A stretch of 6,694 bases of DNA from Candidatus Woesearchaeota archaeon (GTDB lineage: Archaea > Nanobdellota > Nanobdellia > Woesearchaeales > GW2011-AR15), in assembly GCA_016934775.1 (NCBI GenBank), contig JAFGSP010000023.1, forward strand, positions 1-6,694, read 5' to 3'. Positions 1 to 6,685 of this stretch are shown here, one piece after another. The notes beneath the pieces were generated by a model, which did not search any database, was not told the DNA's origin, and saw nothing but the letters and a program-made list of their open reading frames with translations. The first letter of the stretch is position 1. Each line of letters opens with the position of its first letter. Position numbers and translations under genes: made by a program.

Positions 1-614
1 ATCAAGGTCTGGGAAATATCTTAGACTTTGCTGAGTCTGGAAATGGGCTTGCAGAAAAACTATCTAAATTTCATCTGAAAAAAGACGATCCTAACTCTGA
101 TTCAGGATATTATGAGTTCAGTACAAGAGGATACAATATCCCAATAATAGGATTATCGGGAGTAAGAAGGAAATTTGCAGAACAAATTTTTAGTGGAAGA
201 AAAGAATCTTTTAGAGATACTATGAATATATTGCATTCCTGGGGCATCAACACAATCAGAATATATCTATTTACACCTGAGTATGTTAATGAAAATACTA
301 TTCCATCAGAACATAAGATCAGCATCTGCAAACTTGTAACAGCAGAAGATCAACTGAGATTTCATGCTGATGTTTCTGACACCTATAAGGTATGTGGGAT
401 GGTAGGAAGTCCCAGATCATACGACCCCCCTAAAAGATCCCCTCGCAGAGAAGAAAGTATGGAAAGTAAACTAGAGTTTGCCAGAAAATGGAATGAAAAA
501 AGAGGTTTTAGAGGATATAAGATTTCACCTGATCCAAGGCACACTCAATATCAGAATGAAAAGCGGAGAAGTCCTGATGACATTCATATTCCCTACAAAG
601 ATCAGCATGATTAA
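1..614 (+). CDS. Hypothetical protein, 5'-truncated by the window edge
   Basis: The frame starting at base 3 is open from the left edge to a TAA at 612-614, giving 203 visible residues. The first in-frame ATG, at 222, is internal: the 73 codons before it are uninterrupted and continue the same kind of protein, so the true start lies outside the window. I do not recognise the family. The visible part starts with a mixed alpha/beta-looking stretch (GYNIPIIGLSGVRRKF, then WGINTIRIYLF) with no membrane segment. Two cysteines lie in the middle (SICKLV and YKVCGM). The last 70 or so residues are very polar, rich in Arg, Lys, Asp, Glu and Pro (PPKRSPRREES, EKRRSPDD), and look like a disordered or nucleic-acid-contacting tail. 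It reads in the same direction as the next gene, 61 bases upstream of it, but that gene has its own TATA-like box, so co-transcription is not implied. No function is proposed. Confidence 0.75.
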   Translation, partial: QGLGNILDFAESGNGLAEKLSKFHLKKDDPNSDSGYYEFSTRGYNIPIIGLSGVRRKFAEQIFSGRKESFRDTMNILHSWGINTIRIYLFTPEYVNENTIPSEHKISICKLVTAEDQLRFHADVSDTYKVCGMVGSPRSYDPPKRSPRREESMESKLEFARKWNEKRGFRGYKISPDPRHTQYQNEKRRSPDDIHIPYKDQHD

Positions 615-639
615 GTATTAAATTCTATCTAACCCCGCC

Positions 640-654
640 GAAGGATTTAAATTA
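640..654 (+). promoter_or_regulatory. Archaeal-type promoter (BRE plus TATA box) of the GT2 gene
   Basis: TTTAAATTA at 646-654 follows a purine-rich GAAGGA that can serve as a BRE. The box is centred about 26 bases before the ATG at 676, the spacing expected if transcription starts at or next to the start codon. No Shine-Dalgarno-like sequence precedes the ATG, which agrees with a leaderless transcript. A second AT-rich patch (AAAAAAATATAT, 654-665) is too close to the start to be the TATA box of this start. Confidence 0.55.
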
Positions 655-675
655 AAAAAATATATGCTCCAATAA

Positions 676-1380
676 ATGAAAATAAAGAAAGTTGCTGTTG
701 TTCTGCCATGCCTAAATGAAGAGAAGACAGTCTCGGATGTTATTGACAAAATAAAAGATGTATCAAAAAAGCTTAAAATCAATTTTATCATTGTCGCTGT
801 GGATGATGCTTCAGACGACAATACACTAAAGATATTAAAAAAAAAGATAAAAACAGTTGTCTCATTAAAAGAGCGAGTGTCCCTGGCTGAAGTCATAAGG
901 CAAGGCCTGAAAGAGGCTCTTAAACATAAGCCGGATATTGTAATACATATCGATGCAGACGGCCAATATAACCCAAAAGAGATACCAAAATTAATCTCGC
1001 CAATATATAAGAACCAGGCGGATTTCGTTTTGGGAACAAGAGACATATGGGCCCTTGACCACATGCCATTCAAAAAGAAGTTTGGTAATTCATTTTTTTC
1101 ATTTCTTATGTCCTTAATGTTAAAGAGAAGGATCACAGATGCCCAGACAGGTTTCAGGGCAATGAGCTATGAGGCAGCCAAAGACCTGATACTAATCGCA
1201 TCTTATACCTATACACAGGAAGAGCTGATAAGGATCTCAAAAAAAGGATACAAGATCAAAGAAGTCCCAATCTCATTCAGAAAAAGAAAACACGGCAGGA
1301 GCCGGCTGGTATTGTCCTCATTCAGATATGGCCTCTTTGTACTGAAGGACTTGATTAAGATAATGACAGAACGCAACTAA
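676..1380 (+). CDS. Family 2 glycosyltransferase, dolichyl-phosphate-sugar synthase (DPM1)-like
   Basis: This 234-residue protein is a single GT-A fold domain of the GT2 family. Motifs appear in the usual order: the N-terminal nucleotide-sugar site VVLPCLNEE (residues 8-16), VDDASDDNT (42-50), the metal-binding DXD-type HIDADGQ (91-97, D93 and D95), DFVLGTRD (116-123), the acceptor-side DAQTGFRAM (155-163), QEEL (181-184) near the usual catalytic-base region, and EVPISFRKR followed by KHGRSR (196-209). These are typical of enzymes that move mannose or glucose from GDP- or UDP-sugar to a polyprenyl (dolichyl) phosphate at the cytosolic membrane face. No membrane helix follows the catalytic domain, so it resembles the short soluble DPM1 form and would need membrane association by other means. 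Sugar and acceptor cannot be read from the sequence. It lies next to two GT-C proteins, the class that uses lipid-linked sugars. Its stop overlaps that of the convergent gene by four bases. The family call is firm; the DPM1-like role is likely. Confidence 0.9.
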   Translation: MKIKKVAVVLPCLNEEKTVSDVIDKIKDVSKKLKINFIIVAVDDASDDNTLKILKKKIKTVVSLKERVSLAEVIRQGLKEALKHKPDIVIHIDADGQYNPKEIPKLISPIYKNQADFVLGTRDIWALDHMPFKKKFGNSFFSFLMSLMLKRRITDAQTGFRAMSYEAAKDLILIASYTYTQEELIRISKKGYKIKEVPISFRKRKHGRSRLVLSSFRYGLFVLKDLIKIMTERN

Positions 1381-3050
1381 TTCTTCTTGTATATCTGCAC
1401 TGTCTGATGCCCGTCTTCAGTCTCAATTATTTCCCTAATAAGTTTGTAGTTCGTCTTAAATGCCTCTTCAGCAAACATATCATAAGATGGCCTATAATCT
1501 GTCCTTTTTTCTTCAGAAACTGTATCTCCTGAAAAGAAAAGCACAACATAATCGACCTGTTTACCTGCCACTATGGATCCTGGTCGGAAATCCCGCGGAA
1601 ACCCACCGAAGGACCATTTGAGGTAATAACCCTCATTCTTCCTGAACTCAGCCAGTATCTTATATCCTTTCCCGTATATGTTTGACAGATACCTTATATC
1701 CCAGTATTCTGTGTGGCCGTTTGACAAAAGAAGGATAGCCAAAGAATCTTGGCAGTCATCCTCTATTTCTATAATCCGGAAAATCTTCTCTCCCAGGCTG
1801 ACATTTTCCGAGGGCAGGTGCATCTCCCTGAATTGCCCGTATCTGTCCGGCCTGACAATTTCCAGCCTGTTGTTGTAGAAAACAGGAATATAAGCCAGCC
1901 CAAAAGGGATAACTGAGGAAAGCACTATCGCAATACAATATAATGAAAAAACAGAGACCAATACCATTTTTGCATTTCGTGACAATTTCAGATCCGTAAC
2001 AACTCTTGAGATAAGCAGAGGGATAATAAAATAGACAGGGACCCATTTTGTATATGATTTGATAGGGATAAAAAGGAATACCAGGTAAGGCATGAACAAA
2101 GTGAATAATAACATCACTTCCTCCGCCCTCTTCCTTGCAGCCATAGTATATATAACAGACGCCAATGCCAGGCTCCCGAAAAGGATCCCGAGGTTCGGAT
2201 AGAACATTGAATCCCAGAAATAGAGAAGATTTTCCGGAGATAATAAAGCAAAATTTTTCTTATCTATCTCAATCTGCTCATTAGAAAATCTTTCACCTGT
2301 GCTTCTCAGTATCCTTCCTGAATTATCAGCATACCAGCTGCCGGCGATCGCGGCCACAATCAATAAGACAATCATCAGATTAACAGCTGTCTGCCTGAAC
2401 TCTCCTCCCTTCTTCCTCCTGATAAGCGAAACGACTGAATAGAAAAGAGACTGAGGCAAAAGATAGATTATTGAGTCATATCTTGTCAGAAGAGCCAGTC
2501 CAAGCGAAATTCCCCAGCCCACTGAATCCTTTGTTTTCCCAAGATAATCAGTATTTAGCATTAGCCAGAAACTGAGGCTGGCAAAACACATCAGATGAAA
2601 TTCCCTGTAGGTTTCCCTGGACAGAGAGATTATTACAGGAAATGACGAAATAAGGACAGCTGCAAGCAAGCCGGTCCTTTTTGAATACAGCAATGATCCT
2701 ATCTTATACACGCTAAGGACCAGTATTCCCAGGTAGATTGAGTTGATCACAAGCTCATTCTTTGTGCGCATGCCAAAAAAATAATAGAATGGCATGAAGG
2801 TAATTTCTATTAACGGAGGCTGATTATTGTCCCTGCTGAAAAGGTAATCTATCTTTGGCTTAAGCTCCAGCTCCTGAATCTCTGACAGTTCCATCACAAA
2901 TTCCTTTCCATTTCCTCGCGGAGCATACTCGTCAAGAATTATCCAAAGAGTATTAACAAGCAATACAAGAACAAGAAAAATAGAAAAAAGACTGGCTGAA
3001 TTAAGTCTGAATATTCTGTTTTTTATACTGAATCTAGACATTTCACCCAT
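1377..3050 (-). CDS. GT-C membrane glycosyltransferase, ArnT/PMT-like (paralog 1, Asn at presumed catalytic site)
   Basis: A 557-residue integral membrane protein with about ten hydrophobic segments between residues 21 and 385, then a soluble C-terminal domain (about 390-557). The layout fits GT-C enzymes, which take sugars from polyprenyl-phosphate carriers on the outer membrane face. The first helix (21-38) is followed by the loop DEYAPRGNGKE (40-50), where family members usually carry a catalytic acid; here position 47 is Asn, while the neighbouring paralog has Asp. KNELVIN (97-103), the aGLLAA-type helix (127-131) and SRETYREFHL (144-153) match the conserved core of the family. The C-terminal part has SNGHTEYWDIRY (443-454) and YRPS (519-522), both shared with the paralog. 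Start: ATG at 3050 is the longest reading; ATG at 3041 (MSRFSIK) is better supported by paralog alignment and by a GGTGA just before it. Family membership is well supported; donor, acceptor and activity are unknown. Confidence 0.85.
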   Translation of the reverse strand: MGEMSRFSIKNRIFRLNSASLFSIFLVLVLLVNTLWIILDEYAPRGNGKEFVMELSEIQELELKPKIDYLFSRDNNQPPLIEITFMPFYYFFGMRTKNELVINSIYLGILVLSVYKIGSLLYSKRTGLLAAVLISSFPVIISLSRETYREFHLMCFASLSFWLMLNTDYLGKTKDSVGWGISLGLALLTRYDSIIYLLPQSLFYSVVSLIRRKKGGEFRQTAVNLMIVLLIVAAIAGSWYADNSGRILRSTGERFSNEQIEIDKKNFALLSPENLLYFWDSMFYPNLGILFGSLALASVIYTMAARKRAEEVMLLFTLFMPYLVFLFIPIKSYTKWVPVYFIIPLLISRVVTDLKLSRNAKMVLVSVFSLYCIAIVLSSVIPFGLAYIPVFYNNRLEIVRPDRYGQFREMHLPSENVSLGEKIFRIIEIEDDCQDSLAILLLSNGHTEYWDIRYLSNIYGKGYKILAEFRKNEGYYLKWSFGGFPRDFRPGSIVAGKQVDYVVLFFSGDTVSEEKRTDYRPSYDMFAEEAFKTNYKLIREIIETEDGHQTVQIYKKN

Positions 3051-3073
3051 CCCAAATTAAGAACCATGAAATA

Positions 3074-3087
3074 ATTATTTAAATAAT
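3074..3087. promoter_or_regulatory. Palindromic TATA box shared by the divergent GT-C genes
   Basis: ATTATTTAAATAAT is a perfect 14-base palindrome and the only strong TATA-like element between the two divergent genes. Its centre lies 23-24 bases before the + strand ATG at 3104 and about 30 bases before the - strand ATG at 3050. Being symmetrical, it could direct transcription both ways. A start site about 26 bases from the centre would fall near 3107 on the + strand and 3054 on the - strand. On the + side this favours translation from the second ATG at 3128, because the ATG at 3104 would lie outside the mRNA. An operator reading, with a dimeric regulator bound to the palindrome, is possible but not shown. 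Confidence 0.55.
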
Positions 3088-3103
3088 CTTCCAAACTAAT
3101 TAA

Positions 3104-4798
3104 ATGTATAGGGGGTTTTGCGGGATAATGGACATCCAGAAAACAAAGTCTTTTTTATTCAGGCGCAGGATTGTAATAGCCTTGGCAATTTTGATACTAT
3201 TATCTATCTCAATTAACCTTTGGTGGATCATTGCAGACAACTATCCTCCAAGAGGAGACGGCTTAGAAATAGTCAATGAAGCTCTTAATCTATACTACAA
3301 AGATACAGGCCAAGATTATCAGATTGTCATCCCGTATTATACAGGTCCACCTTTTTTTCCAAGTATTGTCTCATATTATTACAGGATTTTCGGAGTGTAT
3401 TCAAAAAATGAGCTTGTCCTGAACGCTGTTTTTCTCTGTGTCCTGTTGATTGGAGCATATAAGCTCGGAGAGCATATATACAATAAAAAAGCAGGTCTGT
3501 TGTCTGCAATAATCACAGCATCTTTGTTCGGCGTATTGATCGGCTCAAAATCCAATTTCAGAGAATTCCACCTGCTCTGCCTTTTGCCCCTGACATTCTA
3601 TTTCATGCTCAGGACAGAATATTTCAGGGATCTGCACTATTCTCTTCTTTATGGCATGATGCTCGGGATATGCGGACTTATAGACTACTATGTCGGCTTC
3701 ATGTTCCTGCCGGTCTCACTCATCCATATTATTTTCGGCACCAGGAAATTACAGGAAAAAAAATCAAAAAAATCGAAGATCCTGAAAAATATTGCCGTGA
3801 CTTTTGGCGTGGCTTTCATTATTGGAGGATTATGGTATGTCTTAAACATAGAATATCTCTGGCAGACATTCATGTCAAGATCTTCCATAATTGAGCACGG
3901 TCATTCTCCATTCAGTCTTTTTTCGTTTCAGAGAGTCATGATAAATCTCTTCCTGATAATAAATAATGATACTGGATTTATCTATGGAGGATTATTCCTG
4001 ATATCCATGGCCTGGTTATTCACAAAAAGAAAAAAGACAGAAAGTGAATTGCTGCTGATATGCTCATTTGCCCTGCCTTATCTGATCTGGATATTCATCC
4101 CCTATTACTCAGAGCAGGTTGTGAGGCCCTTGCTTTACACGATCCCGATAATCATTTCAGGCTTCATAGATAAGATCAGAGCGTCTCCAGGAAAACAACT
4201 TCTGAAACTTACCATAATCATATATGCTTTAGGGATAATATTCTCGCAGGCAACCGGTGTCTCCTTTATCAATCCCAGGTTCAGGGACGGACAACTCTGC
4301 TTAGACAGGTTTTCGCTCATAAACAGGGCGTTGGGCCTGCCTCAGGATAATCCCAGCATAATTGAGAGAGTATTTATGGAAACGCAGGAAAACACGGTCT
4401 ATAATACTACTTATCTTTTGGTGTCCAATGACCATGTCCATTTCTGGGACCTGCTTTATATGAGAAACATAAATAAGCAGGGATACAGGGTGTTTGCATA
4501 TTTCAGGGGCCCAGGCTTTGAAAAATGGGGCTATGATGATAATGTTGTAAACGGATTCATATACAACTTCAACATCACAGAAATGATACATTCAGAAGAA
4601 TTTGATTATATATTTGTATTTGTCCCAAAAGAATATCCTGAAAAAGGGGTTCAAGATAATAATTTCAGACCCTCTTTGGAAATCATTGAGCTTGAAGAGT
4701 TTGAGAAAAATTATTGGCAATCTTCAATAATTCACGGCAACAATGATTCAGAGGAATTCTTCACAAACCTTCTGGTCTATAAAAGAAAAACATATTGA
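3104..4798 (+). CDS. GT-C membrane glycosyltransferase, ArnT/PMT-like (paralog 2, Asp at presumed catalytic site)
   Basis: A 564-residue membrane protein with the same plan as its divergent neighbour: a first helix (about 24-43), a large first loop, about ten hydrophobic segments up to residue 384, and a soluble C-terminal domain. The first loop reads DNYPPRGDGLE (45-55). D52 sits where GT-C enzymes of this type place the catalytic aspartate; the His that often follows four residues later is absent in both paralogs. Shared blocks include KNELVLN (101-107), AGLLSA (130-135), FREFHLLC (152-159), LPYLIWIFIP (324-333), SNDHVHFWDLLY (441-452), DYIFVF (501-506) and FRPS (521-524). It probably transfers a sugar from a polyprenyl-phosphate donor to an extracytoplasmic acceptor (protein, lipid or glycan). 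The ATG at 3128 (MDIQKTK) is a strong alternative start: it matches the paralog's M4 in distance to the conserved loop (36 residues in each) and follows AGGGGG at 3110-3115. It ends 21 bases from the convergent asparagine synthase. Confidence 0.87.
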   Translation: MYRGFCGIMDIQKTKSFLFRRRIVIALAILILLSISINLWWIIADNYPPRGDGLEIVNEALNLYYKDTGQDYQIVIPYYTGPPFFPSIVSYYYRIFGVYSKNELVLNAVFLCVLLIGAYKLGEHIYNKKAGLLSAIITASLFGVLIGSKSNFREFHLLCLLPLTFYFMLRTEYFRDLHYSLLYGMMLGICGLIDYYVGFMFLPVSLIHIIFGTRKLQEKKSKKSKILKNIAVTFGVAFIIGGLWYVLNIEYLWQTFMSRSSIIEHGHSPFSLFSFQRVMINLFLIINNDTGFIYGGLFLISMAWLFTKRKKTESELLLICSFALPYLIWIFIPYYSEQVVRPLLYTIPIIISGFIDKIRASPGKQLLKLTIIIYALGIIFSQATGVSFINPRFRDGQLCLDRFSLINRALGLPQDNPSIIERVFMETQENTVYNTTYLLVSNDHVHFWDLLYMRNINKQGYRVFAYFRGPGFEKWGYDDNVVNGFIYNFNITEMIHSEEFDYIFVFVPKEYPEKGVQDNNFRPSLEIIELEEFEKNYWQSSIIHGNNDSEEFFTNLLVYKRKTY

Positions 4799-4805
4799 AA
4801 AGAAT
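4780..4805 (-). terminator. Possible T-tract terminator of the asparagine synthase gene
   Basis: On the - strand, the 40 bases after the stop at 4820 hold three T runs (TTTT at 4798-4801, TTTTT at 4786-4790, TTTT at 4781-4784) with no clear hairpin. Archaeal terminators are often simple T tracts. The tract overlaps the last codons of the convergent GT-C gene (Lys-rich KRK), so it may be only a coding by-product. Confidence 0.25.
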
Positions 4806-4819
4806 AATCCTACTAAAGT

Positions 4820-6670
4820 TCAGTCAATAAATCTGCGGTAGCAGGATTCCAGCATCATCAGCGCCCATAGTTTCCTGCTGTTGACAAGCCTGGAACGGTT
4901 GAAATCATCAAGTATCCTGAATACAGCTGCCCTGTCAAGATATCTTTCCTCGACCAGTCTTGATGACTCCATGATATTCTGAAAGTGCTCATTTATCCCT
5001 TGATCAGCCCAATCCACTACAGGAGTATAGAACGGAAACTTTTTTCTCTTCCAGATAAAAGAAGGCAGGTCTTTTGATACAGCCTTCCTGAGCAGGCCCT
5101 TGTTGATCCTGTTCACACGTATGCTTGTCCTGGCAATCTTATCCGCAAGCCTGTGGTCAAGGTATGGCACTCTTGCTTCAACAGAATGTGCCATGCTCAT
5201 CTTATCCAGCCTTGCCAGTATATAATCCGGCAGCCATGACTTAACATCGTTCTCAAGAAAGTAATAGTTTGCTCTTGCAAAACTATTGGTCTTTTTCATC
5301 TCATTCCTGCTGACAGGCCTTTTTATCAGACAGCCTGCCTGCTCATCAGTAAACAAAGAGATAGTTGACTCATATGCGCTGGAATAGTCAAGTTTCCCAG
5401 ACATAAGATTTTTCAGCCTCTGTTTTCCTTCTGCCCCCATGCCTACAGGATAATTGAAAAGGCAGTTAAGCCATTTCTCAGGGATCACATGCGCTGCTGA
5501 ATAGGCCGCTCTTCTGATAAGGAGATTCTTTGCCGCCATGTCATAATACCTAAGATTGTTATAATAGACATATCCCCTGAACAATTCATCAGCTCCCTCG
5601 CCAGTCAGGGCTACTGTAACTTTTTTTGATGCATATCTTGATAATAAGAAAGTTGACACAGCAGTCGGATCTGCAATCGGCTCTTCAAGATGGTCCACTA
5701 CTTTTGGTATGGATTTTATGAATTCCTCTTTACCTACCATAATAGGATTATGGTCTGCTCCAAAATAATCTGAGACTTTTCCTGCATAGTCAATCTCATT
5801 GGTTTTCCTCTGGCCTTCAAACGCAATTGTGAATGTCTGGACCGGCCTTTCTGAACTTCTGCTCAGGCAATGCAGCAGGATGCTCGAATCAAGACCCCCA
5901 GACAAAAAAAGGCCAATGGATACGTCTGAGATCATCCTTTTCTCAACTGAATCTTCAAGAATGTTCCTTATATCATTTATAGTTGATCGCTCAGGGTGTT
6001 TTTCAGGGCGGGCACTGAAAAAATAATACTCTTTTTCAGAAAATATCCTTTTGCTGATCTCCAGGTAATGGCCTGGCCGGAGCTTATTTATCCCTTTGAT
6101 AAATGTTTCAGGAGATTTCACATACCTGTATCTCAGATAGTTCCCTAATACAGGATCGTTGAGTTCTCTTTTTATCTCTTTATATTTCAGCAAAGCCTTT
6201 ATTTCAGACGCAAACAATATCCCCTCATTATCTCTGCAATAATACAAAGGCTTGATCCCGAACCTGTCCCTGGCCAAAAACAGTTTCTTTTTTTCAGAAT
6301 CCCATAAAGCAAAAGCAAACATGCCGTTAAATCGGGATAAGCAGCCAATGCCGTATTCCTCATAAGAATGCACAATGACTTCAGTATCAGTTCCTGTAGA
6401 AAACCTGTGGCCCTCTTTTTCAAGATTATGTCTCAGCTCATCACTGTTATATAGCTCTCCGTTGAATATGACAACTATAGAATTATCCTCATTAAACAAA
6501 GGCTGGTGCCCGTTCTCAAGGTCCCTGATGCTCAGCCTCCTGACACCCAGCATCAACTTATCGTCTGTAAAAAAACCCTCTGAATCCGGGCCCCTGTGCT
6601 TCATTGACCTGACAGCAGTCTTCAGAAGGTTTTTATCTGAGAATCCATAGACTCCAAAGATGCCGCACAT
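4820..6670 (-). CDS. asnB: Asparagine synthase (glutamine-hydrolysing), AsnB type
   Basis: A complete 616-residue two-domain amidotransferase. The N-terminal Ntn glutaminase starts MCGIFGVYG, so the start is fixed by Cys2, the nucleophile exposed after removal of Met1. Glutamine-pocket residues follow: R49 in RLSIRDL, NGE (70-72) and GTDTE (93-97, D95). The linker region shows ARDRFGIKPLYY (133-144). The synthetase domain has the ATP pyrophosphatase P-loop SGGLDSS (257-263), EEPIADPTA (329-337), TGEGADELFRGY (356-367) and MSMAHSVEARVPYLDH (491-506). The expected reaction is ATP-dependent transfer of glutamine ammonia to aspartate through an adenylate. It is longer than enteric AsnB (about 550 residues) and close in size to AsnB-like proteins of exopolysaccharide and O-antigen loci, some of which are thought to amidate sugar carboxylates. 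The neighbouring glycosyltransferases leave that alternative open. All catalytic residues I can check are present. GADELFRGY has Arg where Gly or Ala is more usual, which is probably tolerated. Confidence 0.93.
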   Translation of the reverse strand: MCGIFGVYGFSDKNLLKTAVRSMKHRGPDSEGFFTDDKLMLGVRRLSIRDLENGHQPLFNEDNSIVVIFNGELYNSDELRHNLEKEGHRFSTGTDTEVIVHSYEEYGIGCLSRFNGMFAFALWDSEKKKLFLARDRFGIKPLYYCRDNEGILFASEIKALLKYKEIKRELNDPVLGNYLRYRYVKSPETFIKGINKLRPGHYLEISKRIFSEKEYYFFSARPEKHPERSTINDIRNILEDSVEKRMISDVSIGLFLSGGLDSSILLHCLSRSSERPVQTFTIAFEGQRKTNEIDYAGKVSDYFGADHNPIMVGKEEFIKSIPKVVDHLEEPIADPTAVSTFLLSRYASKKVTVALTGEGADELFRGYVYYNNLRYYDMAAKNLLIRRAAYSAAHVIPEKWLNCLFNYPVGMGAEGKQRLKNLMSGKLDYSSAYESTISLFTDEQAGCLIKRPVSRNEMKKTNSFARANYYFLENDVKSWLPDYILARLDKMSMAHSVEARVPYLDHRLADKIARTSIRVNRINKGLLRKAVSKDLPSFIWKRKKFPFYTPVVDWADQGINEHFQNIMESSRLVEERYLDRAAVFRILDDFNRSRLVNSRKLWALMMLESCYRRFID

Positions 6671-6685
6671 GGATCTGTAACAATA

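Noticed and set aside
222..614. Treating the ATG at 222 as the start of a complete 130-residue gene
   Set aside because: The frame is open without a stop to the left edge and there is no promoter or ribosome-binding signal before 222, so it is an internal Met of a longer gene.
835..850. A-run inside the GT2 gene as a possible frameshift site
   Set aside because: The run encodes consecutive Lys codons (KKK) and the frame carries on through all downstream motifs, so there is no sign of a break or programmed shift.
618..1136. A 172-codon open frame on the - strand
   Set aside because: It lies opposite the GT2 gene, whose frame carries a full ordered set of family motifs. The antisense protein shows no recognisable domain and is a shadow.
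1756..2046. A 96-codon open frame on the - strand inside GT-C paralog 1
   Set aside because: It is a different frame of the same strand as a well-supported membrane protein; its composition is that of a shifted hydrophobic reading, with no own promoter.
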